This document shows, piece by piece, positions 30,865-39,064 of a stretch of DNA of 64,000 nt. The number at the start of each line of letters is the position of its first letter. Position 1 is the stretch's first letter. Below the pieces are notes generated by a model. It was given only the letters and a program-made list of their open reading frames with translations, did not search any database and was not told where the DNA came from. The DNA comes from Burkholderia cepacia (GTDB lineage Bacteria > Pseudomonadota > Gammaproteobacteria > Burkholderiales > Burkholderiaceae). The translations under genes and the position numbers were made by a program. Location of the stretch: assembly GCF_029962485.1 (NCBI RefSeq), contig NZ_CP073638.1:124001-188000 (forward strand). The letters are read 5' to 3'.

Positions 30865-32616
30865 ATGAGGCGGCTCGCAGTACTCACCCTGTTGTCGGCC
30901 ATGAGCGTGAGCGCGTTCGCTGCGTCCGCCCCCGCGGTCGAAGCGAAGAACGGCATGGTCGTGTCGTCGCAGCACTTTGCGTCGCAAATCGGCGTCGACA
31001 TCCTCAAGGAAGGCGGCAACGCGGTCGATGCGGCGGTGGCGGTCGGTTATGCGCAGGCCGTGACCAACTCGTGCTGCGGCAACATCGGCGGCGGCGGTTT
31101 CATGACCGTCCACCTGGCCGACGGCCGCGACCGCTTCATCAATTTCCGCGAGACCGCGCCGGCCGCGGCGTCCGCGAACATGTATCTCGATGCGGCAGGG
31201 AACGTCATTCCGGACGAAAGCCTGTACGGCTATCGCGCGGTCGGCGTGCCGGGCACGGTGGCCGGCCTCGATCTCGCGCAGCGCAAGTACGGGAAGCTGA
31301 CGCGCAAGCAGGTGATGGCGCCGGCGATCCAGCTGGCGCGCGACGGCTTCGTGCTGACGCGCGGCGACACGGACATCCTCGACACGACGGTCGAGCGCTT
31401 CAAGAAGGACCCGGAAGCCGCCCGCATCTTCCTGCGGCCGGATGGCACGCCGCTGCAGCCGGGCGACCGCCTGGTGCAGAAGGACCTGGCCCGTACGCTC
31501 GAGCGCATCGCGGAGCAGGGGCCCGACGCGTTCTATCACGGCGAGATCCCGAAGATCGTCGAAGCGGCGGCCAAGCGCGGCGGCGGCGTGATCACGGCCG
31601 CCGATTTCGCGTCCTACCGCGCGCAGGACATTGCGCCGCTGACGTGCACGTATCGCGGCTACGAGTTCGTGTCGGCCCCGCCGCCGAGCTCGGGCGGCGT
31701 GACGATGTGCGAGACGCTGAACATCCTCGAAGGGTATGACCTGCGCAAGCTCGGCTACCAGTCGGCGTCGGTGGTGCACTACATGACCGAGGCGATGCGG
31801 CACGCATACGAAGACCGCAACACGCTGCTGGGCGATCCGAACTTCATCGACAATCCGGTCGCGAAGCTGACCAGCAAGCAATATGCAGCGGAGATCCGCA
31901 AGCACATCAGCGGTGAAATGGCGACTGCATCGGTCGACGTGCAGCCGGGTGTCGGCGTGCACGAGAAACCGGAAACGACGCACTATTCGATCATCGACCG
32001 CGACGGCAATGCGGTGTCGACGACCTATACGGTCAACGGCCGCTTCGGTGCCGTGGTGATCGCGCCGGGCACGGGGTTCTTCCTGAACGACGAGATGGAC
32101 GACTTCACCGTGAAGGTCGGTGCGCAGAACCTGTTCGGTCTCGTGCAGGGCACGCGCAACTCGATCGCGCCGGGCAAGCGTCCGCTGTCGTCGATGGCGC
32201 CGACCATCGTGAAGAAGGACGGCAAGGTGTTCATGGTGGTCGGTTCGCCGGGCGGGTCGCGCATCATCACGATCACGCTGCAGACCGTGTTGAACGTGAT
32301 CGACTACGGGATGACGCCGCAGGATGCGGTCGACGCGCCGCGCGTCCATCATCAGTGGCTGCCCGACGAGGTCTACTACGAGACCCGCGGCCTGTCGCCC
32401 GACACGCTCTCGATCCTGCGCAACATGGGCTACAAGATGGTCGAGCAGACGCCCTGGGGCGCGGCCGAGCTGATCATGGTCGGCCTGCCGGGCACTGAAG
32501 CGGCGAGCCGCCAGAGTTCCGGCAACGATTCGTCGGTGTCCGGTAACGTGCGCGTCGGCTACATCTACGGCGTCAACGACCCGCGCCGTCCGGCCGGCTC
32601 GGCGATCGGCTACTGA
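30865..32616 (+). CDS. ggt: Periplasmic gamma-glutamyltranspeptidase
   Basis: 583 residues. It cleaves or transfers the gamma-glutamyl group of glutathione and related compounds. The signal peptide (~1-20, MRRLAVLTLLSAMSVSAFAA) directs it to the periplasm. The precursor is expected to self-cleave before Thr371, the nucleophile in TTHYS (371-375). GGGGFM and the catalytic-pocket SSMAPTI and GSPGGSRI segments are conserved. TGGAGG lies ~10 bases before the ATG at 30865. The symporter downstream could import the released glutamate. Confidence 0.94.
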   Translation: MRRLAVLTLLSAMSVSAFAASAPAVEAKNGMVVSSQHFASQIGVDILKEGGNAVDAAVAVGYAQAVTNSCCGNIGGGGFMTVHLADGRDRFINFRETAPAAASANMYLDAAGNVIPDESLYGYRAVGVPGTVAGLDLAQRKYGKLTRKQVMAPAIQLARDGFVLTRGDTDILDTTVERFKKDPEAARIFLRPDGTPLQPGDRLVQKDLARTLERIAEQGPDAFYHGEIPKIVEAAAKRGGGVITAADFASYRAQDIAPLTCTYRGYEFVSAPPPSSGGVTMCETLNILEGYDLRKLGYQSASVVHYMTEAMRHAYEDRNTLLGDPNFIDNPVAKLTSKQYAAEIRKHISGEMATASVDVQPGVGVHEKPETTHYSIIDRDGNAVSTTYTVNGRFGAVVIAPGTGFFLNDEMDDFTVKVGAQNLFGLVQGTRNSIAPGKRPLSSMAPTIVKKDGKVFMVVGSPGGSRIITITLQTVLNVIDYGMTPQDAVDAPRVHHQWLPDEVYYETRGLSPDTLSILRNMGYKMVEQTPWGAAELIMVGLPGTEAASRQSSGNDSSVSGNVRVGYIYGVNDPRRPAGSAIGY

Positions 32617-32638
32617 CCTGATCGTTTCATGCTGAACC

Positions 32639-32685
32639 GCTGCCGCCGGTGTTCGCGTTCCCGCGAATGCCGCAGCGGCGGCAGC
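32639..32685 (+). terminator. Branched stem-loop after ggt
   Basis: Outer 10-bp stem (32639-32648/32676-32685) enclosing an inner 6-bp stem TTCGCG/CGCGAA (32652-32657/32662-32667). No T-run follows. It may stabilise ggt mRNA or attenuate transcription into the symporter. Confidence 0.5.
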
Positions 32686-32801
32686 ACGTCCGTTCACGGA
32701 CATCCGCGAGCCTGACCGGCTCGCCCCGCGCGCTCCCTGGCACGGCACGGGGCGCGCGCCTTTTCATCCGTCAACTCCTTCACCGTGCGGCGAATCCCGT
32801 C

Positions 32802-34130
32802 ATGAACAAACGAATGTCCGCGGCAGGCTGGATCCTGCTCGCGATGGCGGCCGGCATCCTCGTCGGCTACCTGATCTACACGCAGTTTCCGGACAAGCAG
32901 TCGGCCGCGGAAATTGCCGGCTACATCTCGCTCGTGTCCGACGTGTTCCTGCGGCTGATCAAGATGGTGATCGGCCCGCTGGTGTTCTCGACGCTCGTCG
33001 TCGGCATTGCGCACATGGGCGATGCGTCGTCGGTCGGGCGCGTGTTCGTGAAGGCGCTCGGCTGGTTCGTCACCGCGTCGCTGATCTCGCTGCTGCTCGG
33101 GCTGCTGATGGCGAACCTGCTGCGGCCGGGCGAGAATCTCGGCTTGCCGCTGCCGGACATCGGCGCGTCCGCGCATCTCGCGACGTCCAAGTTCACGCTG
33201 AAGGACTTCGTCGGCCACATGGTGCCGAAGTCGTTCGCCGAGGCGATGGCGAACAACGAAATCCTGCAGATCGTCGTGTTCTCGATGTTCTTCGGCGTCG
33301 CGCTGTCGGCGCTCGGCGAGCGCGGCAAGATCCTCGTCGCCGCGATCGACCAGCTCGCGCACGTGATGCTGAAGATCACCGGCTACGTGATGAAGCTCGC
33401 GCCGCTGGCGGTGATGGCCGCGATGGCGTCGACCGTCGCGATCAACGGGCTGTCGATCCTGCTGAAGTTCGCGGTATTCATGGGCGACTTCTACGTGAGC
33501 CTCGTGCTGCTGTGGACCACGCTCGTCGCCGCCGGGCTGCTGTTCCTCGGCCGCCGCGTGTTCAGGTTGCTCGTGCTGATCAAGGAAGCGTTCATGCTGT
33601 CGTTCGCGACCGCGAGCTCGGAAGCCGCGTACCCGAAGATCCTCGACGCGCTCGACCGTTTCGGTGTGCGCCGCAAGATCTCGAGCTTCGTGATGCCGAT
33701 GGGTTATTCGTTCAACCTCGACGGCTCGATGATGTACTGCACGTTCGCGTCGCTGTTCATCGCGCAGGCCTACAACATCCACCTGTCGCTGGGCACGCAG
33801 GTCACGATGCTGCTGATCCTGATGCTGACGTCGAAGGGGATGGCCGGCGTCCCGCGCGCATCACTCGTCGTGATCGCGGCGACGCTGCATCAGTTCAACA
33901 TCCCGGAAGCCGGGCTGCTGCTGATTCTCGGTGTCGACACGTTCCTCGACATGGGCCGCTCCGCCACGAACGCGGTGGGCAACTCGATCGCCAGCGCGGT
34001 GGTCGCGAAATGGGAAGGCGAGCTGATGTCGGAATCCGAAGCGCTGGCGCATGCCGCGCATCTCGATGCCGAACTGGAACGGCAGAACCGCGATCCGGCC
34101 TATGTCGCCGGTCAGACCACGTCGACCTGA
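32802..34130 (+). CDS. Dicarboxylate/amino acid:cation symporter (DAACS family)
   Basis: 442 residues. It is an inner-membrane importer of glutamate, aspartate or C4-dicarboxylates driven by H+ or Na+. Family features: KMVIGPLVFSTLVVGIAHMGD near residue 48; the serine-rich hairpin SFATASSEAAYPKILDALD; GYSFNLDGSMMYCTFASLFIAQA; and the substrate-site region MGRSATNAVGNSIASAVVAKWEGEL at the C-terminus. The start at 32802 places the first hydrophobic helix (SAAGWILLAMAAGILVGYLIY) at the N-terminus. Same direction as ggt, 185 bp downstream; substrate inferred from that neighbour as glutamate. Confidence 0.88.
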   Translation: MNKRMSAAGWILLAMAAGILVGYLIYTQFPDKQSAAEIAGYISLVSDVFLRLIKMVIGPLVFSTLVVGIAHMGDASSVGRVFVKALGWFVTASLISLLLGLLMANLLRPGENLGLPLPDIGASAHLATSKFTLKDFVGHMVPKSFAEAMANNEILQIVVFSMFFGVALSALGERGKILVAAIDQLAHVMLKITGYVMKLAPLAVMAAMASTVAINGLSILLKFAVFMGDFYVSLVLLWTTLVAAGLLFLGRRVFRLLVLIKEAFMLSFATASSEAAYPKILDALDRFGVRRKISSFVMPMGYSFNLDGSMMYCTFASLFIAQAYNIHLSLGTQVTMLLILMLTSKGMAGVPRASLVVIAATLHQFNIPEAGLLLILGVDTFLDMGRSATNAVGNSIASAVVAKWEGELMSESEALAHAAHLDAELERQNRDPAYVAGQTTST

Positions 34131-34132
34131 CG

Positions 34133-34522
34133 TCAGGCCGCCAGGGCCTCGTCGATGCACGCCGCGAGCACCATCGCGGCGGCGTTGCCCGGCGTCGAAC
34201 CGAGCAATTGCGGCGCATAGACGCTGTCGCCGGCCGCGATCGGCCGCCCCGACAGCGCACAGACGCCGCGCTTGCGCGCGGTGAACAGTCGCCACTTCTG
34301 GTAGCCGTAATGCCCGGTGCACGCATCGCACCACGAAATCATCACGGTGTCGGCCGTGGGCCGTTCGAGCACGTTGATGGTCGGCTTGCTCGACGCGTCC
34401 CACGACGGCAAGCGGTCGCGCGTGACGGTGCGCCGCCGCGGGACGCCCCATGAAACGGACGGCATGTCGAAGCTGCCGATCGCGGCAACGGTCATGAGCC
34501 AGGGCGCTGCAGGGTTGTTCAT
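34133..34522 (-). CDS. DUF3331-domain protein
   Basis: 129 residues. The central block VMISWCDACTGHYGYQKWRL followed by ARKRGVCALSGRPIAAGDSVYAP is the DUF3331 pattern common in Burkholderia; function unknown. The Cys pairs (CDAC and the Cys in GVCALSG) could bind a metal. It ends in a helical tail (NAAAMVLAACIDEAL). GAGGAAAG precedes the ATG at 34522. It converges with the symporter with 2 bp between the stops and lies 44 bp downstream of ndh on the same strand. Confidence 0.8.
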   Translation of the reverse strand: MNNPAAPWLMTVAAIGSFDMPSVSWGVPRRRTVTRDRLPSWDASSKPTINVLERPTADTVMISWCDACTGHYGYQKWRLFTARKRGVCALSGRPIAAGDSVYAPQLLGSTPGNAAAMVLAACIDEALAA

Positions 34523-34566
34523 GTCTGCTTTCCTCGAAACGTTACGCGGTGCCGCAACGCGCGGCA

Positions 34567-35859
34567 TCACGACAGGCGGATGCGCGGCTGCACCCAGCCG
34601 TTGATCCGTTCGGCGATCCACAGCAAGGTCGCCTTGGAGAAACCGTGCAGCGCCTGCTGGTGCCGCCGGTAGAGCATCAGGTGGCTGAACTGCGCGAAAC
34701 GCCCCTGGATGAAGCCGCCGCGAAAGAACCCGAATTGCCCGAGCGTGCCGAACGCGTCGTAGTCGCTGATCGACACGAGCGCGCCGAAATCGTGGAACGC
34801 GAACGGCGGAATCGGCGTGCCGTCGAGCCACGCGGGCAGGTGCTTCGCGAGATGTTCGGCCTGCTGCGTCGCCACCTGCGCGGTGGGCGGCAGCGGCCGT
34901 TCCTGGCCGTCGGGCAGCAGGCTCGCGCAATCGCCGATCGCGAACACGTGCTCGTCGCCCGTTGCCTGCAGCGTGGGGCCGACGACGACCTGGTTCGCGC
35001 GGTTCGTGTCGAGCCCGCCGAGCGCCTGCATGAAATCGGGCGCCTTCACGCCAGCGGCCCAGACCATCAGGTCCGCTTCGGCAAACGAACCGTCGCCGTA
35101 GTGGAAACCGTTGGCGTCGGCCGACGTGACGCGCGTCGACGTCAGCACGTGAAAGCCGATCTGTTCGAGGCGCCGCTGCGCCGACGCGGAAATCCTCGGC
35201 GGAAACGCGTTCAGGATGCGCGGGCCGCTTTCGAGCAGCGTGAGCTGCAGCCGCTCGCGCACCGTTTCGTCGCCATAGGCCTGTGCGACTTCCAGCAGGC
35301 GGCTCAGCTCCGCCGCAAGCTCCACGCCCGTCGCGCCCGCGCCGACGATCGCGACGCGGAACGGCTCGTCGCGCGCGATGCTGCGGAACACGCGCATCCG
35401 CAACGCTTCGTTGAAGGTCTCGGCCTGTTGCTGGCTGTCGATGAAGTAGCAGTGCTCGCGCACGCCCGGCACGCCGAAATCGTTGGCCTGGCTGCCGAGC
35501 GCGAGGATCAGCACGTCGTATTCGAGCTCACGCGCCTCGATCACCACCTCGCCGTCCTGCGAGCGGATCTCGCCGAGCTGCACGCGGCGGCGTGCACGAT
35601 CGAGCCCCTTCAGTTCGCCAGGCTGGTACGTGTAGCCGTGGTCGCGGGCATGAGCGAGGAAGATCACCTGCTGCTGCTGGACGTCGCGCGTTCCGGCCGC
35701 GATCGTGTGCAGCATCGGCTTCCAGATGTGGGTCGGACTGCGGTCGACGATGGTGACCTGCGCCCGCCCGGACCGGCCGAGACGCTCGCCCAGCCGGGTC
35801 GCGAGCTGCAATCCGGCGATCCCGCCGCCGACGATGACGATGCGTGTAGGGGTTGTCAT
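34567..35859 (-). CDS. ndh: Type II NADH dehydrogenase (NADH:quinone oxidoreductase)
   Basis: 430 residues. It is a single-subunit, non-proton-pumping enzyme that passes electrons from NADH to the quinone pool at the inner membrane. The N-terminal FAD site is RIVIVGGGIAGLQLATRLG. The NADH-binding Rossmann motif VAIVGAGATGVELAAELSRL lies near 170. The second FAD motif is HVFAIGDCASL near 305, followed by PPTAQVATQQAEHLAKHL. The amphipathic C-terminus LHGFSKATLLWIAERINGWVQPRIRLS is the usual membrane-binding tail. Divergent from tetR with a palindrome 7 bp upstream of its start codon. Confidence 0.9.
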   Translation of the reverse strand: MTTPTRIVIVGGGIAGLQLATRLGERLGRSGRAQVTIVDRSPTHIWKPMLHTIAAGTRDVQQQQVIFLAHARDHGYTYQPGELKGLDRARRRVQLGEIRSQDGEVVIEARELEYDVLILALGSQANDFGVPGVREHCYFIDSQQQAETFNEALRMRVFRSIARDEPFRVAIVGAGATGVELAAELSRLLEVAQAYGDETVRERLQLTLLESGPRILNAFPPRISASAQRRLEQIGFHVLTSTRVTSADANGFHYGDGSFAEADLMVWAAGVKAPDFMQALGGLDTNRANQVVVGPTLQATGDEHVFAIGDCASLLPDGQERPLPPTAQVATQQAEHLAKHLPAWLDGTPIPPFAFHDFGALVSISDYDAFGTLGQFGFFRGGFIQGRFAQFSHLMLYRRHQQALHGFSKATLLWIAERINGWVQPRIRLS

Positions 35860-35866
35860 GGATAAA

Positions 35867-35880
35867 TCATCACGTGATGA
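35867..35880. promoter_or_regulatory. Perfect 14-bp palindrome TCATCACGTGATGA (probable TetR operator)
   Basis: A perfect inverted repeat 7 bp upstream of the ndh start codon and ~128 bp upstream of tetR. Its place between a TetR-family gene and the divergent ndh makes it the likely operator; binding there would block ndh transcription or early elongation. Confidence 0.6.
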
Positions 35881-36007
35881 ATAAGGTATGATCGTAGCGC
35901 TTCCCGGCTCCGCGTGTCAACGGAGCAGGGCGAGCGATCCAACTCCGGGGACATGAATCCGGGGCCCGAACACGGGCATTCGAACCATTCAAGGGGAGCA
36001 GGAAAAC

Positions 36008-36661
36008 GTGGCTGAAGTCACTGAGCGCGTGCCGTCGAAGCGGCGTACGCGCGGGCGGCCGCTGGCGGATGCGTCCGTCGGTCCGGACGTGATATTGCGG
36101 GCCGCGCGCCGCACCTTCGCGAAGCGTGGCTACGACGCGACGAGCGTGCGCGAGGTCGCGCGCGAGTTGGGCATCGACGCGGCGCTGATCGCCCATCATT
36201 TCGGCACGAAGGAAACGTTGTGGCTGGCTGTCGTCGAGCAGATCGTCGAGCTGGCCGAGCCGCTGTTCGATGCGCTGCGTACGTTGCGCATGTCGTCGCT
36301 GCCGCATCGCGACCGGGTGCGGCGCGCATTGGAGCTATGCGTCGATCACGAGTTCGCGGAGCCGGACATCGGCATGTTCTTCTCGACCGCTGCGACCGAG
36401 GAGGGCGGGCGGCTCGATCGGCTGCAGGAGCGGATCGTGCGTCCGTATCACGATGCGATGTTTCCGCTGCTGACGGAGGCGGTCGACGCGGGAGCGATCC
36501 GCCCGGTCGATCCTGACGTGCTGTTCTTCATGATCGCGAGCGCGATCGGCACGACCGTGTCGTACAGCCACATGATGCTGGAGTACACGTCGCTGCCGAC
36601 CCGGCCGGAGGCGTTCCGGCAGGCCGTGCTCGCAGTCGTGTACAACATGATCGGCGACTGA
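36008..36661 (+). CDS. TetR-family transcriptional regulator
   Basis: 217 residues. The N-terminal TetR helix-turn-helix (~25-75) reads VILRAARRTFAKRGYDATSVREVARELGIDAALIAHHFGTKETLW, preceded by a basic arm (KRRTRGRPL). The C-terminal ligand domain is not assignable to a subfamily by eye. The start is GTG with GGGAGCAGG upstream. It probably represses itself and ndh. Confidence 0.88.
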   Translation: MAEVTERVPSKRRTRGRPLADASVGPDVILRAARRTFAKRGYDATSVREVARELGIDAALIAHHFGTKETLWLAVVEQIVELAEPLFDALRTLRMSSLPHRDRVRRALELCVDHEFAEPDIGMFFSTAATEEGGRLDRLQERIVRPYHDAMFPLLTEAVDAGAIRPVDPDVLFFMIASAIGTTVSYSHMMLEYTSLPTRPEAFRQAVLAVVYNMIGD

Positions 36662-36686
36662 GCGCCGCCGCGCGCAACGCGCGCGG

Positions 36687-37598
36687 TCACATCGCGGCAA
36701 CCAGCCCCAGTTCGCCGACCGCGTTTCGCGCGGTTTCGCGCAGCGCATCGACGAGCGGCGACGGCGTGCGGTAAGCGATCGCCAGCTCGTACGCAAGCGG
36801 GCTGCCCGCATCTTTCAGTTCGCAGAACGTAATGCCGTGCGGCTGCATCGGCACGAACAGGCGCGGCATCAGCGCGACGCCGATGCCGCCCGCGACGAGC
36901 CCGGCCGTCGTCTGCATCTGGCGCGGCTGCTGGACCACGCGCGGCGCGAACCCGGCCCGCGCGCACGCGGTCACGATCAGCGCGTGCATGCCGGGCCCAT
37001 GGTGCGCCGCAAACATGACCCACGGTTCGTCCGCCAGCTCGGCGAGCGCGATGCGCTTGCGGTGCGCGAGCCGATGACCGTCGGGCAGCGCGGCGACCAT
37101 CCGGTCGCGCAGCAGCGGTTCGACGCGCACGTCGCCGGCATCGGCCACCGGCAGCACGACCAGGCCGACGTCCGTACGGTCCTGGCGCAGCGCGAGCACC
37201 TGTTCGGCGGTCGTTCCTTCTTCGAGCTGGAAATCGACGTCCGGATACCGTTCCTGGAATGCGCGCAGGATCAGCGGCAGCAGCGCGTTGACCGTGCTGT
37301 CGACGAACCGGAGCCGCAGCGTGCCGCCGAGGCCGGCGCCTGCGCGGCGGGCCATGGCTACCGCGCGCTCGGCCTGTTCGAGCGCACGCCGCGCTTCGAG
37401 CAGGAACGCTTCGCCGGCCGGCGTGAGTCGCGAGCCGCGGTTGTCGCGTTCGAGCAGCGCCACGCCCAGATCGTCCTCCAGCTTGCGGATCGCCGCGCTG
37501 AGTGGCGGCTGCGCCATGTGCAGCCGCTCGGCCGCGCGCCGGAAGCTCAGCGTCTCGGCCACCGCGATGAATTGCCTGAACTGGCGTAGATCGATCAT
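36687..37598 (-). CDS. LysR-family transcriptional regulator
   Basis: 303 residues. The N-terminal winged helix (~1-65) reads LRQFRQFIAVAETLSFRRAAERLHMAQPPLSAAIRKLEDDLGVALLERD, followed by the co-inducer domain with LRLRFVDSTVNALLPLIL and GLVAGGIGVALMPRL. The MAQPPLS/RQFRQF style and the ATAC-N7-GTAT site next to its start place it near the CatM/BenM/CbnR group. It diverges from a short-chain dehydrogenase that it probably activates. Confidence 0.88.
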   Translation of the reverse strand: MIDLRQFRQFIAVAETLSFRRAAERLHMAQPPLSAAIRKLEDDLGVALLERDNRGSRLTPAGEAFLLEARRALEQAERAVAMARRAGAGLGGTLRLRFVDSTVNALLPLILRAFQERYPDVDFQLEEGTTAEQVLALRQDRTDVGLVVLPVADAGDVRVEPLLRDRMVAALPDGHRLAHRKRIALAELADEPWVMFAAHHGPGMHALIVTACARAGFAPRVVQQPRQMQTTAGLVAGGIGVALMPRLFVPMQPHGITFCELKDAGSPLAYELAIAYRTPSPLVDALRETARNAVGELGLVAAM

Positions 37599-37600
37599 GC

Positions 37601-37617
37601 GATACCTTCCATGTATC
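37601..37617. promoter_or_regulatory. LysR recognition site GATAC-N7-GTATC
   Basis: A perfect 5-bp inverted repeat with a 7-bp centre. The inner ATAC-N7-GTAT is the classic 15-bp box of CatM/BenM/CbnR-type regulators. It starts 3 bp outside the lysR start codon and ~90 bp upstream of the divergent SDR gene, so it can serve both autoregulation and activation. Confidence 0.7.
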
Positions 37618-37706
37618 AGTTGATCATCGAATTCGTATTTTACCTATCACCTGGCGCTGCCCAGAATGGCCTTGTCATCAACCGTCGACAGTCAGGAGGG
37701 CAGGTC

Positions 37707-38468
37707 ATGGCGGGCAATGAACAGCAGCGAACGGCAATCGTCACGGGCGGGTCGAGCGGGATCGGCTTCGCGATCGCAAGCCGGCTGGTGGAGGACGGGT
37801 ATCGCGTTGCGATCGTCGGGCGCGACGTTGCGCGGCTGGAGGCGGCTGTTACGCGTCTCGGCGGCGCGGCGATCGGGCAGGCCGGCGATTTGAGCGTGCG
37901 GCGCGAGGCGGAAGCGGCGGTCGCCGCGATCATCGCGCGGTGGCCGCGCATCGACGTGCTGGTCAACAACGCGGGGCTGACCGGCCGCGTCGGTGCGGAT
38001 ACCGGGGCGGACGAGGCCGAGGACGTGTGGGGCACCCTGCTCGACGCGAACCTGAAAAGCCTGTTCCTGACGACGATGGCCGTGTTGCCGCACCTGGCCG
38101 GCCGTGCCGCGCGGATCGTCAACATCGGCTCGATCGCGGCGCGCGCCGGCAGCCTGCTGCCGGGCGGGCTGGCGTATGCGGCCGCGAAGGCTGGCGTCGA
38201 AGGGTTCACCGTTGCGTTGGCGCGCGAACTCGGGCCGCGCGGTGCGACGGTCAATACGGTCGCGCCAGGTTATATCGCCGACACACGCTTCTTCGGCGAC
38301 GGCGGCGTTGCGCCGGCCATCGCCGCGACGATCCGCGAGCAGACGCCGGCCGGCCGCGCCGGGCATCCGGATGACATCGCGGACGCGGTTGCGTGGCTCG
38401 CCGGGCCGCGCGCGTCGTTCGTCACGGGCGCGACGATCGCGGTGAACGGCGGCTGGCGCGTCGGGTGA
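37707..38468 (+). CDS. Short-chain dehydrogenase/reductase (SDR)
   Basis: 253 residues, classical SDR. The cofactor motif TGGSSGIG is at ~13-20, NNAG near 92, a catalytic Ser in NIGSIAA and YAAAK (Tyr/Lys) near 155. The C-terminal GATIAVNGGWRVG is typical of 3-oxoacyl-ACP-reductase-like SDRs. Basic residues after beta-2 (GRDVARLE) suggest NADP(H). AGGAGGG precedes the ATG at 37707; upstream in-frame codons would read through the LysR site. Substrate unknown. Confidence 0.85.
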   Translation: MAGNEQQRTAIVTGGSSGIGFAIASRLVEDGYRVAIVGRDVARLEAAVTRLGGAAIGQAGDLSVRREAEAAVAAIIARWPRIDVLVNNAGLTGRVGADTGADEAEDVWGTLLDANLKSLFLTTMAVLPHLAGRAARIVNIGSIAARAGSLLPGGLAYAAAKAGVEGFTVALARELGPRGATVNTVAPGYIADTRFFGDGGVAPAIAATIREQTPAGRAGHPDDIADAVAWLAGPRASFVTGATIAVNGGWRVG

Positions 38469-38504
38469 CGCACACCGCGCCGGCGGCGGGCATGCGTGCG
38501 TCCG

Positions 38505-38984
38505 TCATTCGACATCCATCGGCGGCTTGTCGCCGAGCCAGCGCCGCGCGCCGGGCCCGTTGCGGCCCGCGCGATCTTCCGGGTTGGTCAGCTTGCAGCG
38601 CTTGAGCGACAGGCAGCCGCAGCCGATGCATTCGTCGAGGTTGATGTAGAGCCGCTGCAACTCCTCGATCCGGCTCGCGACGCGCTGTTTCCAGCCGCGC
38701 GACAGCCGCTGCCAGTCCTTGTTGCTCGGCGCGGTGTCCTCGGGGAGGCTGACGAGCTGTTCTGCGATTTCGTCGAGCGAATAGCCGATCTTCTGCGCGA
38801 ACACGATGAACGCGATCAGCCGCAGCACCGCGCGCGAGTAGTGACGATGGCTTGAGCCGTTCCGATGCGACTTGATGAGCCCGCGCGTCTCGTAGAACCG
38901 CAGCGTCGATGCCGGCACGCCGCTGCGCGCGGCCACTTCGCGGATCGACATCAGCGGCCATTTCGGTTCTTCCGGGGTACCCAT
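38505..38984 (-). CDS. soxR: Redox-sensing regulator SoxR
   Basis: 159 residues, MerR family. The winged helix is SIREVAARSGVPASTLRFYETRGLI; a dimer helix follows. The cluster motif is Cys119-X2-Cys122-X-Cys124-X5-Cys130 (CIGCGCLSLKRC), which holds a [2Fe-2S] cluster. Oxidation of that cluster by redox-cycling compounds switches the regulator on. GGAG lies 6 bases before the ATG at 38984. It diverges from the RND efflux operon, whose promoter carries a SoxR-type site. Outside enteric bacteria SoxR commonly controls efflux pumps directly. Confidence 0.95.
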   Translation of the reverse strand: MGTPEEPKWPLMSIREVAARSGVPASTLRFYETRGLIKSHRNGSSHRHYSRAVLRLIAFIVFAQKIGYSLDEIAEQLVSLPEDTAPSNKDWQRLSRGWKQRVASRIEELQRLYINLDECIGCGCLSLKRCKLTNPEDRAGRNGPGARRWLGDKPPMDVE

Positions 38985-39003
38985 GACGTTCTCCGGGGAA
39001 AGC

Positions 39004-39034
39004 TTGACTTAAAGTTAACTTCAACTTTTATGCT
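39004..39034 (+). promoter_or_regulatory. SoxR-controlled promoter of the RND efflux operon
   Basis: TTGACT (39004-39009) and TATGCT (39029-39034) are separated by exactly 19 bp, the overlong spacer typical of MerR-family activated promoters. The spacer contains AAGTTAACTT (39012-39021), the core of the known SoxR operator. The orientation drives the efflux genes; transcription would start ~24 bp before the ATG. Confidence 0.85.
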
Positions 39035-39064
39035 ACGCGGCAGTTTAACCCGTCGCGAGGCATC

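Noticed and set aside
32719..32764. GCCCCG...CGGGGC followed by TTTT as a terminator before the symporter gene.
   Set aside because: Only a 6-bp stem with a ~20-nt loop, and the T-run is separated from the stem; too weak to annotate.
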